From NCBI GenBank assembly GCA_049324575.1, contig JBMONI010000017.1, forward strand, positions 1 through 64,000: DNA of 64,000 nucleotides, read 5' to 3'. The position numbers and the translations under genes were made by a program. Within the stretch, counting starts at the first letter, position 1; each line of letters begins with the position of its first letter. Source of the DNA: JBMONI01 sp049324575. Its GTDB lineage: Bacteria; Omnitrophota; Omnitrophia; Omnitrophales; Aquincolibacteriaceae. The notes beneath the pieces are model-generated. The model searched no databases and had not been told where the DNA came from. It worked only from the letters and a program-made list of their open reading frames with translations. Below are positions 41,501 through 42,843 of the stretch, in pieces.

Positions 41501-42843
41501 AGAATTTCTTCCCGTCCCGCATCGAAGTTCTGGAAGGGTCTTTTCTTCCGCCGGCGCATTCACTGGATATAGTGACGATCAATGCGCCTCAGCTTGACGT
41601 AAGCCATGTGGATTTCCGCCGTTGGCTGAAAAAAGCGAAATATTTTCTGAAACCGGACGGTCTGATCCTGATCCGTCTTGCCAAGACCCAATCGCCTTCG
41701 AAAGCGCTCCGGGTCCGGGAAGGGTACGATTGGATGGCGGAAGAAGGTAAAAATCTCGAACGATATCTTTCCGAAGATCCCGACCTTGAAGTGCGCGAAT
41801 TCACGGAAAAGACTTCGCCGGTACTTCCTGTCGGCAATTATGGATTGGGACCGCTGGTCGTGGTCAAGATCAAGCAGCCGTCGTCGATCGCCAGCGGGCA
41901 GGGGATGCAAGAGATCGGCGCAGAACGTTCCGTAGAATATTCACGCGCGGAGCTGAGGAGCAAGGACCAGGGACAGGTCCTGGGACAAGGGGAGGACCGG
42001 TCCTTGGTTGGTCTTGCCGAGCAAAGCGTGGAAGGGCTCGCCCTCGACGCTTTTTCAGAAGAGGCCGCGGCGAGACTTTCGAAAACGGAACCGAACGAAA
42101 CGCTTCGACGGACATTTCTGACGGTGGCCAATTCTCCCAAGATCCTTGCGCTGGTGTTCGGTGGATCCAGGACCCGCGAACAGATCGAATTCAATCAGCA
42201 TTTCCTCGAAGCAGTGGTTGCAGAACCAGGGAAGGTCCGGGCGGTGCTTCGGAAATATCTTGATGCGGATCCGGCCCGCGGCCTCCGGTTCGCATGGGTG
42301 CAGGAATTGCCGGCCGATAAAGAAGTGCTCAGCGCGCTTCAGGCCTTCTTCGACGAAGTGGCCGGGCTCGAAAGCGAGGCGGCTTATGCGGACCGGATCT
42401 CGCTCGATACCGCCTTCATCGTTTCCGATGAGAAGATGGAAGACTTCAGCCGCTTTCGCGCGGGTTTAAAGGATCCGGAAATGGCACGGGCGGTCAATAT
42501 CTCCGAAGGGCGTGCCGCTGCAAGCGCGATCAACATGTTCTTCATCGACCACCCGAACGCTCTGATGTTCGGGGCGCCGAAGCATGTCCTGGCGTTGACC
42601 CGCGACAAATTCCGGCAGGTCGAATTGGAACCGGCGGGGCGCGGCGCGTTCGCGGCCTCCATGCTGATCAATTTCATCACCGCCAAAGAAACCGAGATCA
42701 CGGCTTCGCTCCTTGAGCGTGTTCCCGAGTTTTTCACCGAAAGGATCGTCGGCATGCGTGGCGGGCGGCTTGTTGTCCTTCAGGCGGCGGAGGATCTTCT
42801 TCGCGAGGCCTCCTTGGCTGAGCTGTTTGGGAGCATGGCGTAA
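17392..42843 (+). CDS. Giant modular exported protein, 8,483 residues
   Basis: One uninterrupted frame of 25.4 kb. It opens with a signal-peptide-like N terminus and continues through about 17 modules listed separately below: TraB/ChaN-like, a GH13-like plus GT5-like pair, histidine phosphatase, helical, membrane block 1, KDPG-aldolase-like, methyltransferase A, two LOG-like, two kinase-like, DUF218-like, GT2-like A, methyltransferase B, GT2-like B, membrane block 2, helical, methyltransferase C and a C-terminal module. RAE(V/L)R occurs at 2785, 3124, 3805, 4069, 4879, 5301, 5812, 6048, 6593, 7308, 7717, 7932 and 8185, with variants at 706, 763, 3443, 4408 and 6938. ATG 17392, 17407 and 17410 are all possible starts. 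The ORF has no internal stop, and codon use looks like its neighbours, so it is unlikely to be an artefact. Whether it acts whole or is cut up is unknown. Families are recognised by motif only. Confidence 0.85.
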   Translation: MDYADMMNIRKNRLSRTLIACLAIASFLTTSVFTPSSYASTTFTPEGVKTADPHSPVVSSLSSNDLARLTLPASFGSIEKIHQAGEKSPVVILLRDAHAVPDAQRTIEAILLHLEKTYGICRVGLEGFRGQIDARFFRAFPEPSLLRSALDGFLNAGELSGAFSAAVFSGDPTVFSGVENETLYQKAAEYFLRNTAVQVPRMERFRVAEEKLETLRQAIYSKTLLEFEKNTAPYFVRSEGLAGTLEYLAEKHDAQEISAVFPHLKTALAELRTEKKKGPNPGEGVLKREIAKALERARERLADKQALAELNAKAQDYATERIGEMEFAGDLEEVLRAKGITEVFSQASLVRMEERRKMTSMRSAEFFDELERFMRTVRDAMIQNEQERVLAGLTDQMRLLKKAAAMELSREEWQLFLNGFPAPRAGIRDDLDEMAREVAGIASALKMDGDIGGFYQIAFDRERAMVENLVSEMTSGRERSAVMVAGGFHTEGLAALFKARGFSYAVITPAIRELAAEDRYRHLMQGEVSWRDHFEVRDGKIDLGAAFARAARDRLINKNENGELRIKNEELRIKEFPVPDARLLKEWRDNLVRALHGEGAVTRAFHYTRFLDEIDRGFSDAEKEVLRRAWIQKVEKFVDGLQALKTSGKLTADNILRLANSPTAVPRVMIPVGVVPAAMFEVPKVEMAEMLPTRVPIPQEAVPGPRTEIRETEKAPSSHLRGDRKGDVNPKAPGITPGVIEGFAGSGVVSVGAGWVRAASRVRSEVRYTTISGVAEGQVLYYWFDARRRYVLEERPKGFEEAGMEPVGEQSEEWTRILSRAFSNAYQALEESEKQQLFDIQKANRIFSRAKEKRGEDPWIEKPLPIRIRSGEDVRYHAEVTHEEIILNADLLRKPEGIPAEQWPQIAQRLLELVLLHGLRRSLRRYAPEHQEHDISIFQGTLAHFARSTAIRRAWKTWVRTLNERQKGRTFFGRPWTASLAQAEALVGISNSWRDKISSKQARALYDSLTRISTKVQPAGDRLRAVFAKVFRGRVDIAVPNRFYVETYTNEYGGTFQHVYLVYELGEGEDKVHKIIRLAPDHTQDALASPDASAEVVLHPLRIDILYDAGAYASEILREREFLEKNPEFLPTMNLLNAHSAKLRDRALKKFLLWAKGKGKASPELTAKARDIIFSLAKTHPDFWHRIRLNRIAFDLVTDRPADFPQTNFNYSAFYGTPYRLQARAKLPDSRGPPARFRVLYSVNGEAVQTDEQVAVKPVGDGTAELQWQVPMVQGWVHYAVQIQVKGKWQFIRPRAHRDDPLGRVNGIIKFQQDVRGLRMASLRPEVFNLRFEDGVPVVDDFGNLQVGTLDDLVPQLQSLKDQGFGDIYLQVLETGAPGEAGPDASPFSPLSQMRVSERAGGLPALMRLKREADRVGIELTLDMIPHTSISNRESPARTVAWTQTGGRLRRKAASDGGLSQDWLDGAARNWADPQNVRDYISDLKFFASQGFNFRVDVGHVFDTNIMPNRSTYGFGRVRGEVVSMNSSEVFDLRGTPETEVNTVLGWIVFELKKAGWQNGKWVKFYGENWHAKEGRQIMAGVDFPYDPLIKNHWDVVRQGQSAWGVIGGTMEWLREKITNKFGGGTLTVINSHDYEVPAVDAFKSSVFAATTSLIFGSGGVSFSHLYHSYADEHGRIDFKRLFAEMWQVYVNNYGPRRVVNGVYWQGADWEARFRVMEEAFRDNRFLAGLEDHYKRLYRLVQKYRYNVREVNVGHDRVAAVCRQNAQGEYAIMLSHLGSPYAADINFMPEDYFGKLEDDAVYAFEEIFDNEHPEDSEENPGDRMLLTGLEIKNLGIGPRFPLQILTNRIYRLRKVSPGAFHVDSPEYMAQLRDSLARYRRYGPQHRVEYSFIAQEIRRALQSGEQAYSSFKFLFGKLSAIVQENSEFMVGDLSSIIGEIMEFYPDLAPSIEQHLVGVAVQDLDVDARTSENANKVLESAPVGDYALTSVESLVSSGSGGLAKKVWEQAVALAERGLNVNLVVPMFANDKAAIFQKFSPRDTGRVVTIPFYNGRDPQDPRREYLEHAVLKIYEARIKGVRVFYLENEPYFSRLKGGGGSAYNGADAFRLRFARALSLGTLLTLREMNIHAGIIETNDWTTAYVKPYLEGRERLHGDARALSQDPHFSRTRVLAIIHNGGEYYQGRITAPSWEARDLMIKSDLGMDNALDHDVLYASGQTRHANARTFVFPDQSNVINPFYTMAVTADHLKAVSVGYRDRSADMGSEWEFGKLTPVLQWKREQGVYSGTLNGLELVDQQENFLRGALFDPEIRVQMARIAETPSEEPAYRDLLRRMLQGTEEFMPAVRQYFADRHPEEGGSVEQALKTLLAPHAKKIQPFIRSFLERGHGEEKRLLARFVFEIAKPAAKKRLQRKLKFEENPRALVYAMLHRIGEQKGQHLLFAEIWDRSQPDKLRLNAGQWMRFNKDGDPVRAGQIFQAVGLETDLRTGEIRLTRDQRRRLRNYARDRQTLRAVEVFMILNPDAQFIVAGSVDPFTDFESQFYDIEHRFRRQFCFIPRFVKPAPREELYDLIYEGADIFGMPSASEPGGLSNQEAAGVGTVRHLTDRDGLKDKAIRRPTFNETFKEFNPVAWFVSLAKLKNLFVRQPVTWRRAQEELIDQDNRWLRFVRDEYIPTYLGMLGRRAIKDLRALHVSAAIHRAEKNGDRDPADELAKAGYTFEESSQIMLDALNSENAFLRNAVATRHLAGLARVSPAARGAILRRLEQGRPAEAANGSYETALRSLGRAEVRQAELSAEERARFVPKFRSAVEFFDQYKAWRRANPDKILLAVARHVQSTSNLFAIVQSNLTFSPPTLLGYRQGRALTRFFQTRGIRFDKVFSSALERAHYTVGGVARKQKIPHEVKRRLNELMGHPFGGVSRPAIMALYQQFVTFMNQDPERYVLPTFSGPKVLENLRKLFREIEEGNDKNILIGTHGLTIRWILEILLGIPPTRDAAVKELLGSPPNASLTVLAFDSKTRVWELLVLKDNAYLPEKLRTEQGGQKTAVNEKPAALFLERILYYAQAIFRVLLRLAGFQGPRALSDYQPFLAPLLEPTEAQWKVIHSIYRHTLAIMKERYRDEGPRAEVRSPLSREGSERNVAFVQALHKLGEDLSARKATLQQIQAVEALFKLFDDLVRELWSSGESARIHVYAEDGYTAIPLDTFLHSLAGWPERGVYWLYSRFAELFGSEDGSSSRVRNPEFLARFLRQIGKMDSVRLIRGQLTASHSTLYERKEFIADEVEEINEALKVLGAEGVIDLAEEAGRDDEAVVEEEVDEEEVAARLNETLQKVLEMVGASEEFEDLVPSQGNGYLRLLRGLRDFIHGLMIAFQEQRQDQPVLSALNSFYYSFYALIALAHAGYGTEILEALTRSDHKRHSWVRSIHDLVTLIDENLRTMYPRLRSETRSAGEVSDKKAPAEGRPSRARFWFSIAAGSVMALGLFFFTVFYYEPVLSHEMMFFALMQGWPFIGSYAVFALISALSQVLTTVSGHWVARSFEDPSTYAARGPLLQQVLRRLAVDMLYFVPIHFMVFYGWIFKLLPWPGVLGLLAVHQLLRSFYMDPVEFSLIRSAVREDGREELPVDIRNGNLGRYARLAFVYWGIVDPLALIFPSSLITIAILNLGDFLWDVLNTVFLHASDFKLLRRFDEQSRKIAGLPKHKKLAAIGRTVTAPVSGYFSKVVDKIYALKGFGKALYALLMIQYFVFFGRALFIMGLSPSLAFWGACGSFVLLAGMRSTAVWLLRAVHSRYAVKDPRVDEKGEVPRAELRNPPSMQLVTAFTRDLREAKIIFYVNGQTWNEIVDKVRAIVQARQGRKTMIALKYYDSPAEKSRKRAVARALRELNRELGSRRDLWIGADLVSNRGEEEALADGAKFLITHHPYPELVRSVYERGVPVVIGFSTVRELLPELQPPDFPYAEEDFRLARERIYAEMDEAIAVSALRLYVFRNPENGHPRLRELQFRLMRSVRSRVAPGVSMDFVMTGGIAPRDIPQYLANGVTAVGIGQALGGTAEDIRRAVLEAQQGIEGRAELRAVSPKNPAGPEEGAFSSEAVWGGSLHGSMLPWYARKRLASFWRKRLKNLFHERAPSTVLDLGAGQFRLSRLLRRLFPQAAIVAVDSALGNFPVPQGVRFENVSMEALADSTDLYSVDLAVSQFGFEYSDMEKTLGALNRVMKNGGRVLLMMHNRASLVSQEQEWIEEEFYSFSRAGVVGLLADLAKADLKESSKIPGATMSALHRAESKVWDFITARANRTVLGERATNWLGSRILAFLKEVFQHHTAGLAGMPDKKPFGVSAEAADLVDYLQKKFYIAQKQLEAALTPEKFSELVRIAEDHGFRVLHARPSSLIEKNRYAWWVELEKTSTAFYRSELRQHVMTLPDLLEEIDELVTVGQWDPAVNVYGGSQVPEDHPYHGLAEEIGKLLYEAGFSQRNGGGPGIMHASARGHYEAWMKDQIQAGKGETETQAVRHSLIAQEQHIHGYYQPRGRVASFTHFGLRKAGTEMNSQGSIFLPGGIGSLDEFFERLASGRSPRHSYPLVAWGPFYRDIVEHYATIQTRAGLYDSLGALHYLLHEVETPEAAIREVKRHKRLRPGLSSKEAEEIKRELSDLWRQMEALEPATVVIGQPAKNGSDGKEVERFVESMAETGHAVRVASGGTLFKAIHQSLTKNSTEGSHLQALIFNRDGRPAKRKMVVRMNHRAIVASHKVVYEILLTRNADAYVFFRGGGRTFNKLFSTLVQMSRGEIPERPIILVDAPEAKQEPSKRFWEYFFGFIEKHMAEHQTPEFEKLGLPPIRFFKKEDLKLIRYAYGADEALAMLAEAKRASAPDAPRGAGVRKGRAEVRGAGNGSKITIEALQNPAIRAAIMNELEAEWLPAEIGYLRRFRGGVQAAGGSLKDLLLDPGIPREPHPEVGKRVIGSRNGFQHLTLAIDAGAKYWVMKRVLPKPEERYAGNYEKLASLIGAGKANTAEVRLLQKQEISGELLEQLQASGDSRERFYASGLVLPSEIAVPELPSVWADDGRDFYGLHSLVNEDIGKAYAALFVFHILVRKTNARLDNLAFVDGENWKIPVGIDHHEILRERFLRKNDPDLKAFRSYFFYHTLILPLWDLLRGAESEWSHFADRDAPLIAELLEAAPKDPQASAEQGVRKGRLLEKLGPDEWRELIERTGIGTGFLNAERLTGEKVRSAVEEFLTIAPEEVSAMVREAGFEGAEADELTAEIRGNIENLPEDVGKVWKSLTGKWLYPQEGPSPASGTESLRAEVREQIAVPGDFYTLHVPSSLPAYLGKNFGKLKGVIEGRIQPERIHGRRAYIRLDADETKRELQGKVLVIKGFTAKIHKLMNGEERPARHTGKGRVASAVVVDKEGTRFNALAVDGHIEGGIHFRAAQRENELLQVIHESDPEVSVEPAGAIEFDHPALTYRGKKLGGVMMIIEDIADPRLGHLIDRLTAAEFDPQKNDFVREEDKAIAVLTRELVFQSSRALGGMHESGIIHRFFHPGNAGVAPSSKRVQVRDLDLAKYRKDFTTPIQFTEWARADVEYYFDKLEKQFERNTALLERVLGKDWKRKLVRTYLGKWVNEEDLRGFWSGDLDPGRVSVLLDKAHRRMSEGLEFGEEEYPLMSRSSHKSDRVSEFLVRDPLPVDRSPDPVKISFDIAKRMQILSEQDRYLANGDFAGVVKLYEERGKTLPDDERDLYNLIVSLLVVRRDAEAKGIYRAHAERIKKFERTLSDGALLEQVDDRDALFRRVFPSRAEPSAISAAEAVSRKGGPRAEVRSDDKRTAKPLSDEEANAARTLYDYHATRSDEGPAADHVTAVLASHDPGYPEEVSSILQQLKARRIMIAGRGLAGNEKPDALLLKESLMALDAQWGLRISTYPLDGSSNIHDQLRVLAKMIRQQGALPQQIAFIQLPWRMRLTREIYQAEWSKIAAEENLPTWLPKFFAYPADLPFAVETGQQPDALALERMHSALEATDQLRDLGKSLPQEVEDAAGVVRLYFAQAHTGESRAELRNIEIPEMIPQDIKALLAKPPSYFIERTRRFDAAVVDQINSKPEVIKALRNAEVVIGIPFHNAPELIPNLKKMLRSFRSASRLIMDKKGKQVPMAVIICGEANAKKLLDDAGFVQYSKGVFRVASFVKPVIDGEEFPEKPSALRATEIASSFARGGQGADLITADADLRFTHGPISSYSFLQNLLFDHLMTADKTLVSEPEEVQYKALRATRDYEWDDGIFHLFSFPFAAGAYGYRLDHGGEFSMRRGLVKKLLATEFFILDRIYSKEPQNLIFGSRAYKGQRPMVAVERRMRVKAHKEEKFEKVIAKMIRAIWPHFYMVAPVLETDLGRVRSRLTVDKRQNRAQIESQLRQLAEVVKEWLPRERFPELLEAIKAYMQDPDERGMRMEDWLPPELRGPLLEVFKKYARAIEDAWPGFYREVLGDRLDGVVSSVRGLVPDSRAGSQDAVVMSEQKGFRRRNYQIVFSPAMWAEATVECLRAFQHTEDLDRKVLIMRGLESLLYLGTLAYANETKHMLVRDAENYVEEKIATAFEKAFEPYLPRAELRSPEEKGTALLHSLREAASSVLSHLRTGVGLRIRDLSEPEAERLFMSVTEKLGVSRGEIKKYSPVRLADRTHGIETAYAGGPIGIFRFMRIGGFFFAEIPWGDEARAKELESWFQEKLGEEHEALRPNLFFTTGSDFMAEGPENQHFLLSPYTATTVLLMAKHRGNFEGKTFIDMGSGNGILARVALRLGAARVLLVDQRPEHHRTAEALLEAEGVRREHYETILGDLEDPVFIQTLKEHPGIRKAAAAAMNLGPSYRRADRYALELLTGLTKMGLLISAGYNAFVSDHEFMADAFYRKAESEGFSTAAHEYYFAWAMAADEQKTAPQYLNTVKTMTAVRSRAEARSHGREPIDRAVYSGLEARSEEEAAFLRRAEEEHAELKEPALFTFLMPMWRETVRLNPYDAVHNPNGEDALIVKIRQLQRLAKLNPNFHWRLVAVDDGTEEAASEKLARVRWDSFRRGRAEQEGIPGLQEDQVRFVTLSKEDKDRIGSKKGGALILAVREALKMKDPLLADGKKIVKRYYGITDTDTATNLMQTPNLWAQFKDPKVRLAMGSKWIRGSYVVGRTPRAHFVSVVYNLAIRMMLWPLWFIHDSQVGFKLLTEGAAARVALWAADVHGSWDTEWTLLAAGSDVPSGGFGRLRYFLRLLFTAYQRIREVPFAWFDSPAESKFKGTKVGLEMLRNIALKQVPVMLGYFPKPLVLKDSASAARAEVRAGPMPTSGVGLGSKVILPVIPVALGAALVIGKQILEISAMNPFAYMFTIFTLINLWMFVIAGAQKLNGLRKGEKVAWDLSHGALLDREADLLRPEAPGRQVLDPVRKGLLVVNSMLSHFVMTIFFAYALMTSIQPQVFALIAMVGMGINAVIGDIAFHGGWAQVAGKLADPFRLACFLSVSAGVLVLLADLGIHSGAAAGVGLIGAVLAGFGAPGIGLAFLFAISEVAQKLMQKHVTRFKEKDPSVRDEVSFLMLKTGYFGGWILTTSTILLTAALISTGLWTSLPVLIQTALAEPAKLVWGGFSGIFLAHPLVFLQSLIFPLSWLGLFYSFKRVAYPNVILALGTRPLWAFLWAAALTGVVGTWGQLAAGLFIWAGAYLMKRGANVRERGSRTDIESFSEKQRRAELRIALNEGSEREESAGFAAAVSGLRLAGSEEAVKILYAMRIEIDRLLGKNHFKKTAYRFHDETGVIRTEKIGDYLRKLSVAVKDTEVLFYLARLFGTGEDGTLLNPELVQKIHHALFRVREPILVFESGAIRITDGHREAARQTIAAVVLDLMESVVNAPETLEKFQHYVYMGFSREIIQALSAYREDAQYKAKLEALLDWMEAIHEQTGRGRAEVRLTEESTKKKIPSETVFGHRRGLPDERRVGFEAVLAEAWQWPAVPREDIRFFDFGGGNGLFALRFVKYLTYLGFKRVTPFVADWNNPLHNGTPLAKGFEIKENFFPSRIEVLEGSFLPPAHSLDIVTINAPQLDVSHVDFRRWLKKAKYFLKPDGLILIRLAKTQSPSKALRVREGYDWMAEEGKNLERYLSEDPDLEVREFTEKTSPVLPVGNYGLGPLVVVKIKQPSSIASGQGMQEIGAERSVEYSRAELRSKDQGQVLGQGEDRSLVGLAEQSVEGLALDAFSEEAAARLSKTEPNETLRRTFLTVANSPKILALVFGGSRTREQIEFNQHFLEAVVAEPGKVRAVLRKYLDADPARGLRFAWVQELPADKEVLSALQAFFDEVAGLESEAAYADRISLDTAFIVSDEKMEDFSRFRAGLKDPEMARAVNISEGRAAASAINMFFIDHPNALMFGAPKHVLALTRDKFRQVELEPAGRGAFAASMLINFITAKETEITASLLERVPEFFTERIVGMRGGRLVVLQAAEDLLREASLAELFGSMA
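17611..18966 (+). other. Giant protein: TraB/ChaN-like module (residues 74-525)
   Basis: It begins with VVILLRDAHAVPDAQRTIEA and ends with VAGGFHTEGLAALFKARGFSY plus VITPAI, the two ends of an EreA/ChaN/TraB-like fold. The central part is a helical insertion. The same opening (DAH plus a Gln-rich helix) and closing (GGFH, then RGFSY-VITP-like) are found in the N-terminal module of the 1,895-residue protein. Known relatives bind haem or act as metal-dependent hydrolases; the activity here is unknown. Confidence 0.6.
19060..19116 (+). repeat. Short-repeat arm in frame inside the giant ORF
   Basis: The bases read GAGAATGGAGAACTGAGAAT and then AAGAATGAAGAATTAAGAAT, the same type of iterated unit as the intergenic arms. 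It encodes the low-complexity run NENGELRIKNEELRIKE (residues 559-575), which joins the TraB/ChaN-like module to the following segment. The reading frame is kept. Confidence 0.75.
19542..19611 (+). repeat. Two palindromes with a CTCCGG/CCCCGG core inside the giant ORF
   Basis: 19542-19560 has ATCAC and GTGAT arms around CTCCGGG. 19593-19611 is a perfect 19-base palindrome, TATCACCCCCGGGGTGATA. Both are followed by AGGAAGG or AGAAGG and lie in a Pro/Gly-rich linker (residues 717-740) between RTEIR and RSEVR variants of the boundary motif. Confidence 0.65.
21001..22953 (+). other. Giant protein: beta-sandwich plus GH13-like (alpha-amylase superfamily) domain (residues 1204-1854)
   Basis: A beta-rich segment (residues 1204-1313) precedes a TIM-barrel-like domain. 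Four regions align with GH13 motifs: LDMIPHTS (D1423, H1427; region I), FRVDVGHVFD (candidate nucleophile D1497; region II), FYGENWHAKEG (candidate acid E1568; region III) and VINSHDYE (H1633-D1634; region IV). Opening DFGNLQVGTLDDLV and SPFSPLSQ also fit. The likely role is alpha-glucan hydrolysis or transfer; GlgE-like maltosyltransferases are a possible relative. The two domains together probably define one functional unit with the next GT domain. Confidence 0.7.
23341..25420 (+). other. Giant protein: GT5-like glycogen/starch-synthase domain (residues 1984-2677)
   Basis: GT-B fold signs: SGSGGLAKKVWEQAVALAERG resembles the KxGGLADV substrate loop, AGIIETNDWTTAY resembles the HxxDWHT region, and PSASEPGGLSNQEAAGVGTV resembles the E-x7-E donor site of glycogen synthases, with E2585 as the first Glu. 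An insertion of about 350 residues separates the two Rossmann halves. It would use an ADP- or UDP-sugar donor. The N-terminal Lys of the KxGG motif is replaced by Ser-Gly-Ser, so activity needs testing. Confidence 0.65.
25744..26500 (+). other. Giant protein: histidine-phosphatase (phosphoglycerate-mutase-like) domain (residues 2785-3036)
   Basis: It begins with a RAEVR motif at 2785. ARHVQST carries the phosphate-accepting His2833, with Val in place of the usual Gly of RHG. VFSSALERAHYT is the SxLxRAxxT element and IGTHGLTIRW carries the second His (2975). The catalytic pair appears intact. Substrate unknown. Confidence 0.7.
26761..27717 (+). other. Giant protein: unrecognised helical segment (residues 3124-3442)
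   Basis: Bounded by RAEVRS at 3124 and RSETRS at 3443. It is mostly amphipathic helix, with a strongly acidic run (DDEAVVEEEVDEEEVAARL) around 27310-27366 and several Leu-rich helices. I recognise no family. Confidence 0.4.
27802..28770 (+). other. Giant protein: membrane block 1 (residues 3471-3793)
   Basis: About eight hydrophobic segments, for example WFSIAAGSVMALGLFFFTVF, SYAVFALISALSQVL, WPGVLGLLAVHQLL, LALIFPSSLITIAIL and ALYALLMIQYFVFFGRALFI. A comparable block occurs near the C terminus of the 1,895-residue protein. No transporter family is recognised. Confidence 0.65.
28804..29580 (+). other. Giant protein: KDPG-aldolase-like barrel (residues 3805-4063)
   Basis: The pattern IGADLVSNRGEEEALADGAKF, then ITHHPYPELVRSVYERGVPV and VIGFSTVREL, and later GGIAPRDIPQYLANGVTAVG follow the Eda (2-keto-3-deoxy-6-phosphogluconate aldolase) barrel. 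The position of the Schiff-base lysine (VKLFPA in Eda) appears to be ALRLYVF, with Arg3983, so the aldolase reaction may be lost. Confidence 0.5.
29596..30612 (+). other. Giant protein: SAM methyltransferase A (residues 4069-4407)
   Basis: Class I Rossmann methyltransferase: motif I is TVLDLGAGQFRLSRLLRRLF, an acidic post-I strand AIVAVDSAL follows, and VDLAVSQFGFEYSDMEKTL and VMKNGGRVLLMMHN are motifs II and III. The C-terminal 150 residues are helical and unrecognised. Bounded by RAELR (4069) and RSELR (4408). Confidence 0.7.
30613..31270 (+). other. Giant protein: LOG-like domain 1 (residues 4408-4626)
   Basis: A LOG/YgdH-like nucleotide-binding fold: VNVYGGSQVP, GGGPGIMHASARGHYEAWM, and FLPGGIGSLDEFFE, where PGG-x-GS-x-DE (P4552-E4560) matches the PGGxGTxxE signature. 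LOG enzymes cleave nucleotide 5'-monophosphates. The His-rich insertion QEQHIHGYYQPRG is unusual. Confidence 0.7.
31360..31925 (+). other. Giant protein: degenerate LOG-like domain 2 (residues 4657-4844)
   Basis: A second Rossmann domain of the same general order: ATVVIGQPAKNGSDGKEVE, VASGGTLFKAIHQSL, AIVASHKVVYEILLTRNADA, and YVFFRGGGRTFNKLFSTLVQ, which occupies the place of the PGGxGTxxE loop but lacks its Pro and Glu. It is probably a tandem copy of domain 1 that has lost the catalytic loop. Confidence 0.5.
32026..33290 (+). other. Giant protein: possible kinase-like domain 1 (residues 4879-5299)
   Basis: From RAEVR at 4879. Weak kinase-like features: a Lys in KYWVMKRVLPKPEE, and an RKTNARLDNLAFVDG plus VGIDHHE pair that could serve as catalytic loop and metal-binding segment, as in HipA or PI-kinase-like folds. 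The last 100 residues are helical. Low-confidence family call. Confidence 0.35.
33292..34770 (+). other. Giant protein: kinase-like domain 2 (residues 5301-5793)
   Basis: From a RAEVR motif at 5301 written with AGA/GCT/GTA codons. The segment GGMHESGIIHRFFHPGNAGV (H5535, N5542), followed 14 residues later by VRDLDLAKY (D5556, D5558), resembles the catalytic loop and DFG region of protein-kinase-like phosphotransferases. Phe5537 replaces the catalytic Asp of HRD, so it may be a pseudokinase. A helical repeat region follows. Confidence 0.45.
34825..35520 (+). other. Giant protein: DUF218/YdcF-like domain (residues 5812-6043)
   Basis: From RAEVRS at 5812. HVTAVLASHDP, IMIAGRGLAGNEKPDALLLK, STYPLDGSSNIHDQLRVLAK and IAFIQLPWRMRLTREIYQAEW follow the order of SanA/YdcF/ElyC (DUF218) proteins, which act in envelope polysaccharide metabolism. 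The glutamate and NTxEN residues of that family are only partly kept. Confidence 0.5.
35533..37150 (+). other. Giant protein: GT2-like glycosyltransferase A (residues 6048-6586)
   Basis: From RAELR at 6048. VVIGIPFHNAPELIPNLKKM is the nucleotide-binding start of a GT-A fold, and DLITADADLRFTHGPIS carries a D-x-D (D6216, D6218). Overall it resembles glucosyl-3-phosphoglycerate or mannosylglycerate synthase-like GTs. The final 150 residues are helical and unrecognised. Confidence 0.6.
37168..38190 (+). other. Giant protein: SAM methyltransferase B (residues 6593-6933)
   Basis: From RAELRS at 6593. GKTFIDMGSGNGILARVALR, ARVLLVDQRPEHHRTAEALL and YETILGDLED are motifs I to II of a PrmA/RsmC-like class I methyltransferase. 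The acceptor motif (NPPY or DPPY) is replaced by AMNLGPSY. Substrate unknown. Confidence 0.65.
38203..39295 (+). other. Giant protein: GT2-like glycosyltransferase B, ALG5/DPM1-like (residues 6938-7301)
   Basis: From RAEARS at 6938. FTFLMPMWRE and WRLVAVDDGTEE open the GT-A fold, SKKGGALILAVREAL matches the KGxAxxxGxxxA segment of polyprenyl-phosphate glycosyltransferases, GITDTDTATN provides D7125-x-D7127, and DSQVGFKLLTEGAA resembles the QCGFKLF segment. It is directly followed by membrane block 2. A lipid-linked sugar product is plausible. Confidence 0.65.
39361..40490 (+). other. Giant protein: membrane block 2 (residues 7324-7700)
   Basis: About ten hydrophobic segments, including VILPVIPVALGAALVIG, MFTIFTLINLWMFVIAG, LVVNSMLSHFVMTIFFAYAL, GVGLIGAVLAGFGAPGIGLA and AFLWAAALTGVVGTWGQLAA. 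It has the look of a four-plus-six helix carrier but I assign no family. Confidence 0.65.
40540..41184 (+). other. Giant protein: unrecognised helical module (residues 7717-7931)
   Basis: Bounded by RAELR (7717) and RAEVR (7932). Helix-rich, soluble, with a short beta stretch ILVFESGAIRITDGHRE. No family recognised. Confidence 0.4.
41185..41943 (+). other. Giant protein: SAM methyltransferase C (residues 7932-8184)
   Basis: From RAEVR at 7932. RFFDFGGGNGLFALRFVKYL is motif I, TPFVADWNNPLHNG the acidic strand, LDIVTINAPQLDVSHVDFRR and FLKPDGLILIRLAK the later motifs. A compact class I methyltransferase. Confidence 0.65.
41944..42843 (+). other. Giant protein: C-terminal module (residues 8185-8483)
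   Basis: From RAELRS at 8185. A soluble alpha/beta segment (ILALVFGGSRTREQIEFNQ, ISLDTAFIVSDEKMEDFSR, ALMFGAPKHVLALTRDKF) ending in LLREASLAELFGSMA. I see no clear similarity to the tail of the 1,895-residue protein and no known sorting signal. Confidence 0.4.
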
